From Rhodospirillales bacterium (GTDB taxonomy: Bacteria; Pseudomonadota; Alphaproteobacteria; Acetobacterales; Acetobacteraceae), in the NCBI GenBank assembly GCA_025352565.1, contig JANXTF010000058.1:1-40513 (forward strand): 40,513 nt of DNA, written 5' to 3'. Made by a program: the position numbers and the translations under genes. Positions 24,594 through 32,286 of the stretch are shown piece by piece. Each line of letters begins with the position of its first letter. Within the stretch, counting starts at the first letter, position 1. Below the pieces are notes generated by a model, which saw only the letters and a list, made by a program, of their open reading frames with translations, made no database searches and was not told the origin of the DNA.

Positions 24594-24611
24594 CCTCGGC
24601 GCAGGCCGAGG
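24594..24611. terminator. Hairpin after rpmB
   Basis: A perfect 7-bp stem CCTCGGC/GCCGAGG with loop GCAG starts 19 bases after the rpmB stop. No run of T follows, so it may act as a weak or Rho-assisted terminator, or protect the mRNA 3' end. Being symmetric it could serve both convergent genes. Confidence 0.4.
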
Positions 24612-24636
24612 TTCTCGGCGAACCGGCAGAGCCCGC

Positions 24637-24654
24637 TCGGCCTTCGCCGGCCGA
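24637..24654. terminator. Second hairpin between rpmB and aroKB
   Basis: A 6-bp stem TCGGCC/GGCCGA encloses TTCGCC, 14 bases before the aroKB stop codon on the opposite strand. A modest T-rich stretch (TGTTTGTT) follows on the plus strand. Together with the hairpin at 24594-24611 it probably separates the two convergent transcripts. Confidence 0.4.
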
Positions 24655-24667
24655 TTGGGCCTGTTTG

Positions 24668-26359
24668 TTATGCGTCGCACCCCTCCGCCCTGAGTAATCC
24701 CGCCACCGCCTCGGCCGGCACGTCCGATGATGTGAAGGCCTGCCCGATGCCGTGCGTCAGCACGAAGTGCAGCGCGCCGTCGCGCATTTTCTTGTCGCGG
24801 CGCATGTGGGCAATGAGGTTCGCGGCCGATAGCCTGCGGTTTAGGTGGGCGAGTTCCGCCGGCAGGCCGACCGACTCGATGTGCCCGACCACCCGCGCCG
24901 CGTCCGCCGCATGGCAGTGCCCCAGACGGACCGAGAGGCGAAAGGCGAGGCCGATGCCGATGGCGACCGCCTCGCCGTGCAGGATGGTGCCGTAGCCGAG
25001 TTCGGCTTCCAGCGCGTGGCCGAAGGTGTGGCCGAGATTGAGCAGCGCGCGGCCGTCATTGGGTTTTTCCTCGCGCTCGTCGTCGCCCACCACGCGGGCC
25101 TTGAAGGCGCAGGCGCGCATCACCGCCTCGGCCTGGCGTTCGCGGTTGCCGCCGACGATGGCCGTACCGTTGGCCTCGCACCAGGCGAACAGCGCCGCGT
25201 CCGCGATCAGGCCCGCCTTGGCGATCTCGGCGTAGCCCGCGAGCAGTTCGCGGCGGGGCAGCGTCGCCAGCGTGGCGGTGTCGGCCAGCACCATGCGGGG
25301 CTGGTGGAAGGCGCCGAGCAGGTTCTTGCCCTGGCGGGTGTTGATGCCGGTCTTGCCGCCGACCGAGCTGTCCACCTGGGCGAGCAGCGTGGTGGGGATC
25401 TGGATGAAGGGCAGGCCGCGCAGCACGCTGGCGGCGGCGAAGCCCGCGAGGTCCCCGACCACGCCGCCGCCGAGGGCCACGATCGCGGTCTGGCGCTCGA
25501 CGCCCGCCTGCAGGATCTCATCGACCAGAGCGGCATAGCCGTCCAGGCTTTTGGCGCTTTCGCCGGCGGGGACGACGATGGAGCGGGCGGCGATGCCGGC
25601 TTCGGACAGGCCGGCCATCAGCGTCGCCAGATGCAGCTCCGCCACCACGCTGTCGGTGACCACCACGACGCGCTTCTGAGGCAGCACGGGCGCCAGCAGG
25701 CCGCCGGCGCGGGCGAGCAGCCCTTCCCCCACCACCACGTCGTAGCGGGCGGTGCTGAGCGCCACCGAAAGGCGGCGCGGCGGGTGCCACTCCAGCAGGG
25801 CGCGCAGGACGGAGGATGTGGTGTGGTCGGGGCTCTCGTCGCCGCAATCAACCACGAGGTCCGACTCGGCATAGACCGGGTGGCGCTTGGCCATCAGCGC
25901 GGTCATCACCTCGGCCGGGTCCGCATCGCGGAGCAGCGGGCGGTGCTGGCGGGTGGAAACGCGGCGGACCAGCGTGGGCAGCGGGCAGCGCAGCCAGACG
26001 CTGGCGGCGTCGGCGCGGATCGCCGCGCGGGTCAGCGGGTCCATGAAGGCGCCGCCGCCGGTGGCCAGCACGATCGGGCCGCCCACGGTGAGCAGGCGGC
26101 GGATCACGCGGCGTTCGCCGGCGCGGAACTCGGGTTCGCCGAAACGCTCGAACAATTCCGCGATGGTGCAGCCGGCGGCAAGCTCGATCTCGGCGTCGGC
26201 ATCGTGGAACGGCAAGCCGAGGCGGGCGGCCAGCCGGCGGCCGATCGAGGTCTTGCCGGCGCCCATCAGGCCGACCAGCACGATGCTGCGCCCGGCCAGA
26301 TGTTCCGGCAGGGGGGCCACCTCCCGCATGATTTCTGGAAGGACCGCGGTTCTTGTCAT
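24668..26359 (-). CDS. aroKB: Bifunctional shikimate kinase / 3-dehydroquinate synthase
   Basis: A 563-residue fusion of two shikimate-pathway enzymes. The N-terminal shikimate kinase (about 20-190) has the P-loop GLMGAGKTS (30-38), the DADAEIE shikimate-site motif and ATGGGAF. The C-terminal 3-dehydroquinate synthase (about 195-563) has the NAD-binding GGGVVGDLAGF (297-307), DSSVGGKTGIN and a metal-ligand Glu in GYAEIAK (Glu 378). It also has LNLGHTFGHALE and HGEAVAIG with the metal His. The start used is the ATG at 26359; an in-frame ATG at 26329 is an alternative, and neither has a clear ribosome site. A separate aroK then aroB order is common, so the fusion is a lineage trait. Confidence 0.93.
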   Translation of the reverse strand: MTRTAVLPEIMREVAPLPEHLAGRSIVLVGLMGAGKTSIGRRLAARLGLPFHDADAEIELAAGCTIAELFERFGEPEFRAGERRVIRRLLTVGGPIVLATGGGAFMDPLTRAAIRADAASVWLRCPLPTLVRRVSTRQHRPLLRDADPAEVMTALMAKRHPVYAESDLVVDCGDESPDHTTSSVLRALLEWHPPRRLSVALSTARYDVVVGEGLLARAGGLLAPVLPQKRVVVVTDSVVAELHLATLMAGLSEAGIAARSIVVPAGESAKSLDGYAALVDEILQAGVERQTAIVALGGGVVGDLAGFAAASVLRGLPFIQIPTTLLAQVDSSVGGKTGINTRQGKNLLGAFHQPRMVLADTATLATLPRRELLAGYAEIAKAGLIADAALFAWCEANGTAIVGGNRERQAEAVMRACAFKARVVGDDEREEKPNDGRALLNLGHTFGHALEAELGYGTILHGEAVAIGIGLAFRLSVRLGHCHAADAARVVGHIESVGLPAELAHLNRRLSAANLIAHMRRDKKMRDGALHFVLTHGIGQAFTSSDVPAEAVAGLLRAEGCDA

Positions 26360-26415
26360 GTGTTGCGTGTCATGGCTGCTGACGTTAGCACACGGCCTGA
26401 AGCTCCGGGGAACCC

Positions 26416-26556
26416 ATGCGCCGCGTCTTTCTGCTCGTATTGCTGCTCGGTGTGTGCCTGCTCGGGGTGGGGATGGTGGTGCTCGGCGCGTTTCCGCCCG
26501 AGCCGCGCCTGAAGCAGATCCAGCGGGTGCTGCCGAACGATCGTTTCGCGCGCTAG
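26416..26556 (+). CDS. Small single-span membrane protein (46 aa)
   Basis: A 46-codon open frame from ATG at 26416 to TAG at 26556. Residues about 4-24 (VFLLVLLLGVCLLGVGMVVL) form one membrane helix, preceded by MRR and followed by GAFPPEPRLKQIQRVLPNDR, so the C-terminal part is probably periplasmic. It lies 56 bases from the divergent aroKB start and 12 bases before xerD. That places it in the same transcript as xerD. Small membrane proteins at this position are, to my recollection, seen in relatives, but no function is known. Confidence 0.6.
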   Translation: MRRVFLLVLLLGVCLLGVGMVVLGAFPPEPRLKQIQRVLPNDRFAR

Positions 26557-26568
26557 GGTCGGCACCCG

Positions 26569-27459
26569 ATGGACCGCCATGTGGAGGCGTTCCTCGAGAT
26601 GCTGGTGGCCGAGCGCGGCGCCGCGCGCAACACGCTGCTGGCCTATCAGTCGGATCTGGACGACCTTTCGGCGCATCTTGGCGGCGGCATCGCCGGCGCA
26701 TCGGCCGAGTCGCTGCGCGGTTACATGGGTGCGCTGGCGGGGTCGGGGCTGGCGGCGCGGACCCAGGCGCGGCGGCTTTCGGCGGTGCGGCAGTTTTTTC
26801 GGTTCCTGGTGCGCGAGGAGGTTCGCGCCGACGACCCGACCGAGCTGCTCGACTCGCCCCGCCTGCCGCGCAGCCTGCCGAAATATCTGAGCGAGGCGGA
26901 GGTGGATGCGCTGCTGGAAGCGGCGCGCTCGCGGCCGCCCGCGCAGGCCCTGGCGCTGACGGCGGCACTCGAAATCCTGTATGCGACCGGAATGCGCGTG
27001 TCCGAACTGCTGGGCCTGCCCCGGAGTGCGCTTTCGGGGGACGCCGTGGTGCTGCTGATCCGCGGCAAGGGCGGCCGCGAGCGGATCGTGCCGCTGTCGG
27101 ACGCGGCGCGCGACGCGGCGGCGGCACTGGCGGGCGGCAGGCGGGACCGATGGCTGTTCCCCGGGCGTCCGGCCCGCCAGGCGATGACACGGCAGGGTTT
27201 CGCACTGACGTTGAAGCAGGCGGCGCTGGCGGCGGGCATCGACCCGGCACGGGTAAGCCCGCACGTGCTGCGCCACTCCTTCGCCAGCCACATGCTGGCG
27301 CGCGGGGCTGACCTGCGGAGCCTGCAATTGCTGCTGGGGCACGCCGATATCGCGACCACGCAGATCTACACGCATGTTCTGGCCGAACGGCTGCAACGCC
27401 TGGTGGAAGCGCATCACCCGCTGGCGCGAGCGGGAGGGGCTGACCCCGCCGGGGCATGA
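26569..27459 (+). CDS. xerD: Site-specific tyrosine recombinase XerD
   Basis: A 296-residue tyrosine recombinase that, with XerC, resolves chromosome dimers at dif. The N-terminal SAM-like core-binding domain runs from about residue 2 to 85. The catalytic domain holds Arg143 (GMRVSELL), Lys167 (RGKGGRE), His232 and Arg235 (HVLRHSFASH), His258 (LLGHADI) and the nucleophile Tyr267 (TTQIYTH). Full catalytic set and length point to the housekeeping XerD, not a phage integrase. The context with aroKB and accA is the usual alphaproteobacterial synteny. Confidence 0.93.
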   Translation: MDRHVEAFLEMLVAERGAARNTLLAYQSDLDDLSAHLGGGIAGASAESLRGYMGALAGSGLAARTQARRLSAVRQFFRFLVREEVRADDPTELLDSPRLPRSLPKYLSEAEVDALLEAARSRPPAQALALTAALEILYATGMRVSELLGLPRSALSGDAVVLLIRGKGGRERIVPLSDAARDAAAALAGGRRDRWLFPGRPARQAMTRQGFALTLKQAALAAGIDPARVSPHVLRHSFASHMLARGADLRSLQLLLGHADIATTQIYTHVLAERLQRLVEAHHPLARAGGADPAGA

Positions 27460-27474
27460 TGCTACAGCCAGAGC

Positions 27475-28431
27475 ATGCGCCATTACCTCGATTTCGAAAA
27501 ACCGGTCGCCGACCTCGAAGGCAAGATCGAGGAGCTACGGCACCTTTCGGAGGCGGATGGCATCAACATCGCCGACGAGGTGGCGCGGCTGACCGAAAAG
27601 GCCGACCGGCAGCTGCGCGCGACCTACGCGAAGCTCACGCCCTGGCAGAAGACGCAGGTGGCGCGGCACCCGGATCGGCCCAAGGCGCGGGACTGCATCG
27701 CGACGCTCATCGCCGAGTACACGCCGCTGGCCGGAGACCGCGCCTTTGCCGAGGACAGCGCGGTGCTGGGCGGCATCGGGCGGTTCCGGGGGCGCGCGGT
27801 GATGGTGCTCGGCACCGAGAAGGGCTCGGACACCGAAACACGCATCGCCCATAATTTCGGCATGGCGCGGCCCGAGGGCTACCGCAAGGCGCGGCGGCTG
27901 ATCGAGCTTGCCGGCCGGTTCGGGCTGCCGGTGCTGACCTTCGTGGACACGTCCGGCGCGTTCCCCGGCATCGAGGCGGAGGCGCGCGGACAGGCCGAAG
28001 CGATCGCGCGCTCGATCGAGGCGTGCCTGTCCGCGCCCGTGCCGGTGGTGGCGGCCATCATCGGCGAGGGCGGCTCGGGCGGGGCCATCGCGCTGGCAGC
28101 CGGTGACGCGGTGCTGATGATGGAGCATGCGGTCTATTCGGTGATCTCGCCGGAGGGCTGCGCCTCGATATTGTGGCGCGACGCGGCCCAGGCGCCGGTG
28201 GCAGCCGAGGCGCTGCGGATCACGGCGGACGACCTGAAGCGGCTCAAGCTGATCGACGCCATCGTGCCGGAGCCGTTGGGCGGCGCGCAGCGCGACCCGG
28301 CGGCGGCGCTGGCCGGGTTGGCCGATGCGATCGGGGCCGCGCTGGCGCCGTTGCTGGGGCATGACGGCCCGGGACTGATCGCCCGGCGGCGGGAGAAATT
28401 CCTGGCGATGGGGCGGGATTCGCTCATCTGA
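27475..28431 (+). CDS. accA: Acetyl-CoA carboxylase carboxyltransferase subunit alpha
   Basis: The 318-residue alpha subunit of the carboxyltransferase that moves CO2 from biotin to acetyl-CoA, the first step of fatty acid synthesis. It opens with the family pattern HYLDFEKPVADLEGKIEEL. It contains the crotonase-fold core (RKARRLIELAGRFGLPVLTF, then DTSGAFPGIEAEARGQ, and GEGGSGGAIALA), and near the end SPEGCASILWRD. Its length equals typical AccA. It starts 15 bases after xerD. The partner accD is not in the window. Confidence 0.96.
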   Translation: MRHYLDFEKPVADLEGKIEELRHLSEADGINIADEVARLTEKADRQLRATYAKLTPWQKTQVARHPDRPKARDCIATLIAEYTPLAGDRAFAEDSAVLGGIGRFRGRAVMVLGTEKGSDTETRIAHNFGMARPEGYRKARRLIELAGRFGLPVLTFVDTSGAFPGIEAEARGQAEAIARSIEACLSAPVPVVAAIIGEGGSGGAIALAAGDAVLMMEHAVYSVISPEGCASILWRDAAQAPVAAEALRITADDLKRLKLIDAIVPEPLGGAQRDPAAALAGLADAIGAALAPLLGHDGPGLIARRREKFLAMGRDSLI

Positions 28432-28449
28432 TGCGCCATGGGAGCCGGC

Positions 28450-29952
28450 ATGTCCTCCGCCGCTGATCCGACGCCGGCCGGCGAGATAACGCCGCTCCAT
28501 TCGCGAAAACTGTTCTTCACGGTTTTTCCCTCGATCATGCTGCCGATGTTCCTGGCGGCGGTGGACGGCACCATCGTCTCGACCGCGCTTCCCGGCATCG
28601 CGGCCTCACTCGGCGATGTCGAGCGGATCTCGTGGGTGGTGGTATCCTACCTTTTGGCGGCCACCATCGCGGCCCCCGTCTATGGCAGACTGGGCGACGT
28701 GCTGGGGCGCAAGCATCTGATGTTCGTGGCGCTGGGCATTTTCATCCTGGCGTCGTTCCTGTGCGCGGTGGCGCCGAGCATCCTGGCACTGACCGCCGCG
28801 CGCGTGCTGCAAGGGTTCGGCGGCGGCGGCCTGATGACGCTGTCGCAGGCGCTGGTCGGCGAGGTGGTGCCCCCGCGCGAACGGGCGAAATACCAGGGCT
28901 ACATGGCCTCGGTGTTCGTGTGCTCCTCGACCTTCGGGCCGGTGGCGGGCGGCTGGCTCACCCAGAGTTTCGGCTGGCACTCGATCTTCCTGATAAACCT
29001 GCCGCTGGGCGTCCTCGCGGTGGCGCTGGCGGCGCGGCTGCCGGCGCGGCAGACGGGCGGCGGCAGGCTGCGTTTCGATTTCCTTGGCACCGGGCTGTTC
29101 GCGCTGTTCATCACGCCGCTGCTGCTGGCGCTGGAACAGGCGCAGCGCTTCGACGCGCGGCTGCTGCCGCTCATCATCGGCCTCGTGGCGATCGCGGCCG
29201 TGTCGCTGGCGCTGCTGCTTCGGCAGGAGCGGCGGACCCCTGCCCCGCTGCTGCCGATCAAATTGTTGAGCCAGCCGTCGATCTGGCGCGCCGACGCGAT
29301 GGCGGTCTGCGTCGGCGCCTCGCTGGTGTCGCTCATCACCTGGCTGCCGATCTACCTGCAGGTGGCGCGCGGCACGGATCCGGGCAGCACGGGGCTGCTC
29401 CTGCTGCCGCTGACGGCGCTCATCGCCGTCGGCTCGGTATTCACCGGGAGGATCATCAGCAAAACCGGCCGCACCGCGATCATGCCCTCGATCGGTCTGC
29501 CGCTGGTGGCGGTGCTGGTGGTGTGCCTCGCCTTCCTGGCGCCGCATCTGTCGCTGCGCCAGTTGCCGTGGCTGTTCGCCGCCATCGCTCTCATGCACGG
29601 GACCGCGATGCCGGTGGTGCAGCTGACGGTCCAGATTCTGGCGGGGCCGAAACAACTCGGTGCCGCCGCGGCCTCGGTGCAGTTCTCGCGCTCGATCGGG
29701 GCCGCGTTCGGGGCTGCTCTCGTGGGCACCGTGCTGTTCGGCACGCTGGCCGCGGCCGACCTCGACACCGCAAAGCTGTTCGCCCATCTGGTGCAGGTGG
29801 GACCGGCGGCGCTGGCCGACATCGCCCCCGGCCGCCTCGCCGTGGTGCAGCGCGAGATCGAGGACGCGTTTCGTGCCGCGTTCCTGACCATCGCGAGCTT
29901 CAGCGCCATCGGCGCCGCGCTCGCCTGGACCATCCCCATGCGCAGGATCTGA
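28450..29952 (+). CDS. MFS transporter, DHA2 (14-helix) drug-efflux type
   Basis: A roughly 500-residue major facilitator protein with 14 hydrophobic helices. Helix 1 carries DGTIVSTALPGIAASLG, the drug/H+ antiporter motif, and motif A follows helix 2 as GRLGDVLGRKHLM. It probably exports hydrophobic compounds against a proton gradient; the substrate cannot be predicted. The start chosen is the ATG at 28450, with GGAG at 28441-28444; an ATG at 28438 adds four residues. It follows accA closely and is followed 4 bases later by a second MFS gene. Confidence 0.9.
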   Translation: MSSAADPTPAGEITPLHSRKLFFTVFPSIMLPMFLAAVDGTIVSTALPGIAASLGDVERISWVVVSYLLAATIAAPVYGRLGDVLGRKHLMFVALGIFILASFLCAVAPSILALTAARVLQGFGGGGLMTLSQALVGEVVPPRERAKYQGYMASVFVCSSTFGPVAGGWLTQSFGWHSIFLINLPLGVLAVALAARLPARQTGGGRLRFDFLGTGLFALFITPLLLALEQAQRFDARLLPLIIGLVAIAAVSLALLLRQERRTPAPLLPIKLLSQPSIWRADAMAVCVGASLVSLITWLPIYLQVARGTDPGSTGLLLLPLTALIAVGSVFTGRIISKTGRTAIMPSIGLPLVAVLVVCLAFLAPHLSLRQLPWLFAAIALMHGTAMPVVQLTVQILAGPKQLGAAAASVQFSRSIGAAFGAALVGTVLFGTLAAADLDTAKLFAHLVQVGPAALADIAPGRLAVVQREIEDAFRAAFLTIASFSAIGAALAWTIPMRRI

Positions 29953-29956
29953 CCGT

Positions 29957-31183
29957 ATGAGCCAAATGACGTCGCCGCCGCCCGTCAGCCTCGCCGCCAA
30001 GCCGGCCGGAACGGCGTTCGCGATCCTGTTCGCGATCAGCTTCTCGCACATGCTGAACGACATGATGCAGTCCCTGCTGCCGGCGATCTATCCGATATTG
30101 CAGGCACGCTACGACCTCAGTTTCGTCAAGATCGGCCTGATCACCCTCACCTTCCAGATCTCCGCATCGCTGCTGCAACCGATCGTGGGGCTGATCACCG
30201 ACCGCAAGCCGCTGCCGTTCTCGCTGCCGGTGGGGATGGGGTTCACGCTGGTCGGATTGTTGTTGCTGTCCATGGCGGGCAGCTACGCCGTGCTGCTGGT
30301 GGCCGCCGCCCTCGTGGGCCTCGGCTCCTCGGTCTTCCACCCGGAATCGTCGCGGGTGGCGCGGATGGCCTCGGGCGGACGGTTCGGGCTGGCGCAATCC
30401 GTGTTCCAGGTCGGCGGCAACGCCGGCACGGCGCTCGGGCCGCTGCTGGCGGTGTTCGTCGTGGTGCCGCACGGCCAGGGCAGCATCGCCTGGTTCTCGT
30501 TGAGCGCGCTGCTGGCGATGGGGGTGCTGACCTGGGTGGGCATGTGGTATCGCCGGGTGCAAACCACGCAGGGCAAGCGCGCCGTGCGGAGCGGCGGCGG
30601 TGCCGCGTTGAGCCGTGGCAAGGTGGCGTTCTCGATCAGCATCCTCGTGGGGCTGCTGTTCACCAAGTTCTTCTACGTGGCCAGCATCCAGACCTTCTAC
30701 ACGTTCTACCTGATCGAGAAATTCCACGTGTCGGTGCAGAGTGCCCAGGTGCATCTCTTCATCTTCCTCGCGGCCTTCGCGGTGGGCGTGTTGGGCGGCG
30801 GCCCGGTGGGCGACCGATTCGGGCGGCGCTATGTGATCTGGTTCTCGATCCTGGGCGTGCTGCCATTCACGCTGGCGCTGCCGTTCGCGAATTTGTTCTG
30901 GACGAGCGTGCTCAGCGCATTGATCGGACTCATTCTCGCGTCGGCCTCCTCGGCCATCCTGGTGTACGCGCAGGAGCTGATCCCTGGGCGGGTGGGCTTG
31001 GTGTCTGGCCTGTTCTTCGGCCTGGCCTTCGGGTTGGGCGGCGTGGGGGCGGCGGTGCTGGGATGGGTGGCCGACGCGACCAGCATCGATTTCGTGTATC
31101 GAGTCTGTGCGTTCCTGCCCGCGCTGGGCATCATCGCGGCGTTGCTGCCGCCGCTGGACCGGGATCGGCCAAGGCGGAGTTAA
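29957..31183 (+). CDS. MFS transporter, fosmidomycin-resistance (Fsr) type
   Basis: A 408-residue, 12-helix major facilitator. It carries the Fsr-like signature SFSHMLNDMMQSLLPAIYP in helix 1 and, around helices 4-5, SSVFHPESSRVARM and FQVGGNAGTALGPLL. A central motif A variant reads GDRFGRRYVIW. The family exports fosmidomycin and related small compounds, though most members are uncharacterised. It lies 4 bases downstream of the DHA2 gene, so the two pumps are likely co-expressed. Its stop sits inside a 16-bp tandem duplication. Confidence 0.9.
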   Translation: MSQMTSPPPVSLAAKPAGTAFAILFAISFSHMLNDMMQSLLPAIYPILQARYDLSFVKIGLITLTFQISASLLQPIVGLITDRKPLPFSLPVGMGFTLVGLLLLSMAGSYAVLLVAAALVGLGSSVFHPESSRVARMASGGRFGLAQSVFQVGGNAGTALGPLLAVFVVVPHGQGSIAWFSLSALLAMGVLTWVGMWYRRVQTTQGKRAVRSGGGAALSRGKVAFSISILVGLLFTKFFYVASIQTFYTFYLIEKFHVSVQSAQVHLFIFLAAFAVGVLGGGPVGDRFGRRYVIWFSILGVLPFTLALPFANLFWTSVLSALIGLILASASSAILVYAQELIPGRVGLVSGLFFGLAFGLGGVGAAVLGWVADATSIDFVYRVCAFLPALGIIAALLPPLDRDRPRRS

Positions 31184-31199
31184 GCCGAGGCGGAGTCAG
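31168..31199. repeat. 16-bp imperfect tandem duplication over a stop codon
   Basis: GCCAAGGCGGAGTTAA (31168-31183) is followed directly by GCCGAGGCGGAGTCAG (31184-31199), 13 of 16 bases alike. The first unit holds the TAA stop of the Fsr-type MFS gene; the second has TCA at the same place, so only one copy is a stop. Confidence 0.55.
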
Positions 31200-31233
31200 G
31201 CGCGCAGATAGGGCCGCATCCGGCGACGCTCGC

Positions 31234-32166
31234 TCAGTTCACGACCTGTGCCACGCCGCCGCGCCCCAAGGCTTGCGCATCCATCGTGATGGCGCTGGAC
31301 GGCACGCCGGCCGCCAGCAGATTGGCGGCGATGGTGCGAGCGCGGGCGAGTGCCAGCGGCAGGGCGGCAGATTGGGTGGGCGCGTCGGTGGCGGGCGCGT
31401 CGCCGAAGCCGGTGACCGTGATCGCGTTCGTTCCGCGGGTTTTGGCGAGTTGGGTCAGCGCGCCGGCGGCGCCGGGCGGCAGCGTTGCCGAGCCTGGGAT
31501 GAACGCGACGCTGACCGGGCCGCCTTGGCGAACCTGTGCCACGACGACCGGCTGGGGGGGCGCGGGCACCGGAGGGGCGGGCGCGGTGGCCGGCACCCCG
31601 GCGAAGCTTGGCGCCGGCGGCGGCGACGCCGGGATGGAGGGCAATGGCTGCGCGGGCGCGGCGGGTGAGCCAAGCGCGGTCTGCCCGACCTTTTCCACCG
31701 GCGCCCGCTTCGGCGGAGCCGAAGCCGGCATCGGGCCAGGCAGAGGGGCGGCGCGTGGAGGCGCCGAGGCGGCCGGGAGAACGGCGCCCGACGTGTCGTC
31801 CGAATCGGCGGCCTCGGCGGCCGTCGGGCGCTTCGGCGGCGCCACCACGGGCGGCACCGCGGTGATCGGGTTGGAGCTGGCCGTGTACTGGGCATTGGCG
31901 CGGTCCGCGACCAGGCCACTCATCAGCTTGCCGCGCGTGGCGGCGTCCGGGAAGGTGGGCCGCGCCGGGACCGAGCCGAGGTTCGGATAGGGCGCGTCGG
32001 CCTGGGGCGGCGGCGGCCGCACATCGGCGATCGGGCCGTCCTGCAGACTGCGCCACCAATCGACCGGATCGACCGAAGTGCCGGACGAGCAGCCAGCGAG
32101 CGAGCCCACGAGCAGCAGCGACGCGGATGCGGCATGCGCGGTCCGCGCCAGGGGCGCTTGAAGCAT
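31234..32166 (-). CDS. OmpA-family peptidoglycan-associated lipoprotein
   Basis: A 310-residue envelope protein. A lipoprotein signal (MLQAPLARTAHAASASLLLV followed by GSLAGC) puts the lipidated Cys near residue 26. After a short folded part comes a long Pro/Ala-rich stretch (about 95-220), probably a flexible spacer through the periplasm. The C-terminal ~85 residues match an OmpA-like domain: VAFIPGSATLPPGA, ITVTGFGDAP, and LALARARTIAANLLAAG, the position of the peptidoglycan-binding Asp/Arg helix. The ATG at 32166 is preferred because it begins the signal peptide; an ATG at 32208 would add 14 residues. It converges on the Fsr-type gene. Confidence 0.82.
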   Translation of the reverse strand: MLQAPLARTAHAASASLLLVGSLAGCSSGTSVDPVDWWRSLQDGPIADVRPPPPQADAPYPNLGSVPARPTFPDAATRGKLMSGLVADRANAQYTASSNPITAVPPVVAPPKRPTAAEAADSDDTSGAVLPAASAPPRAAPLPGPMPASAPPKRAPVEKVGQTALGSPAAPAQPLPSIPASPPPAPSFAGVPATAPAPPVPAPPQPVVVAQVRQGGPVSVAFIPGSATLPPGAAGALTQLAKTRGTNAITVTGFGDAPATDAPTQSAALPLALARARTIAANLLAAGVPSSAITMDAQALGRGGVAQVVN

Positions 32167-32286
32167 GAAGGGGCGACCTGTAGTACTAAGCCAACGACCA
32201 ATCGACATAACCCGGACCCGCTCCCGCCACACGTTTTTGTCAACTCCGTGTAGCGCGAGGGGGAACCGACGGAAAGGAAACCTGAC

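Noticed and set aside
26360-27457. Upstream extension of the aroKB frame over the xerD region
   Set aside because: The extra ~366 residues are low-complexity antisense of xerD with all XerD catalytic residues intact on the plus strand; AroK begins at 26359 or 26329.
26569-27459. XerD as a phage or island integrase
   Set aside because: Length, full housekeeping motif set and the aroKB/accA context fit chromosomal XerD; no attachment repeats or tRNA nearby.
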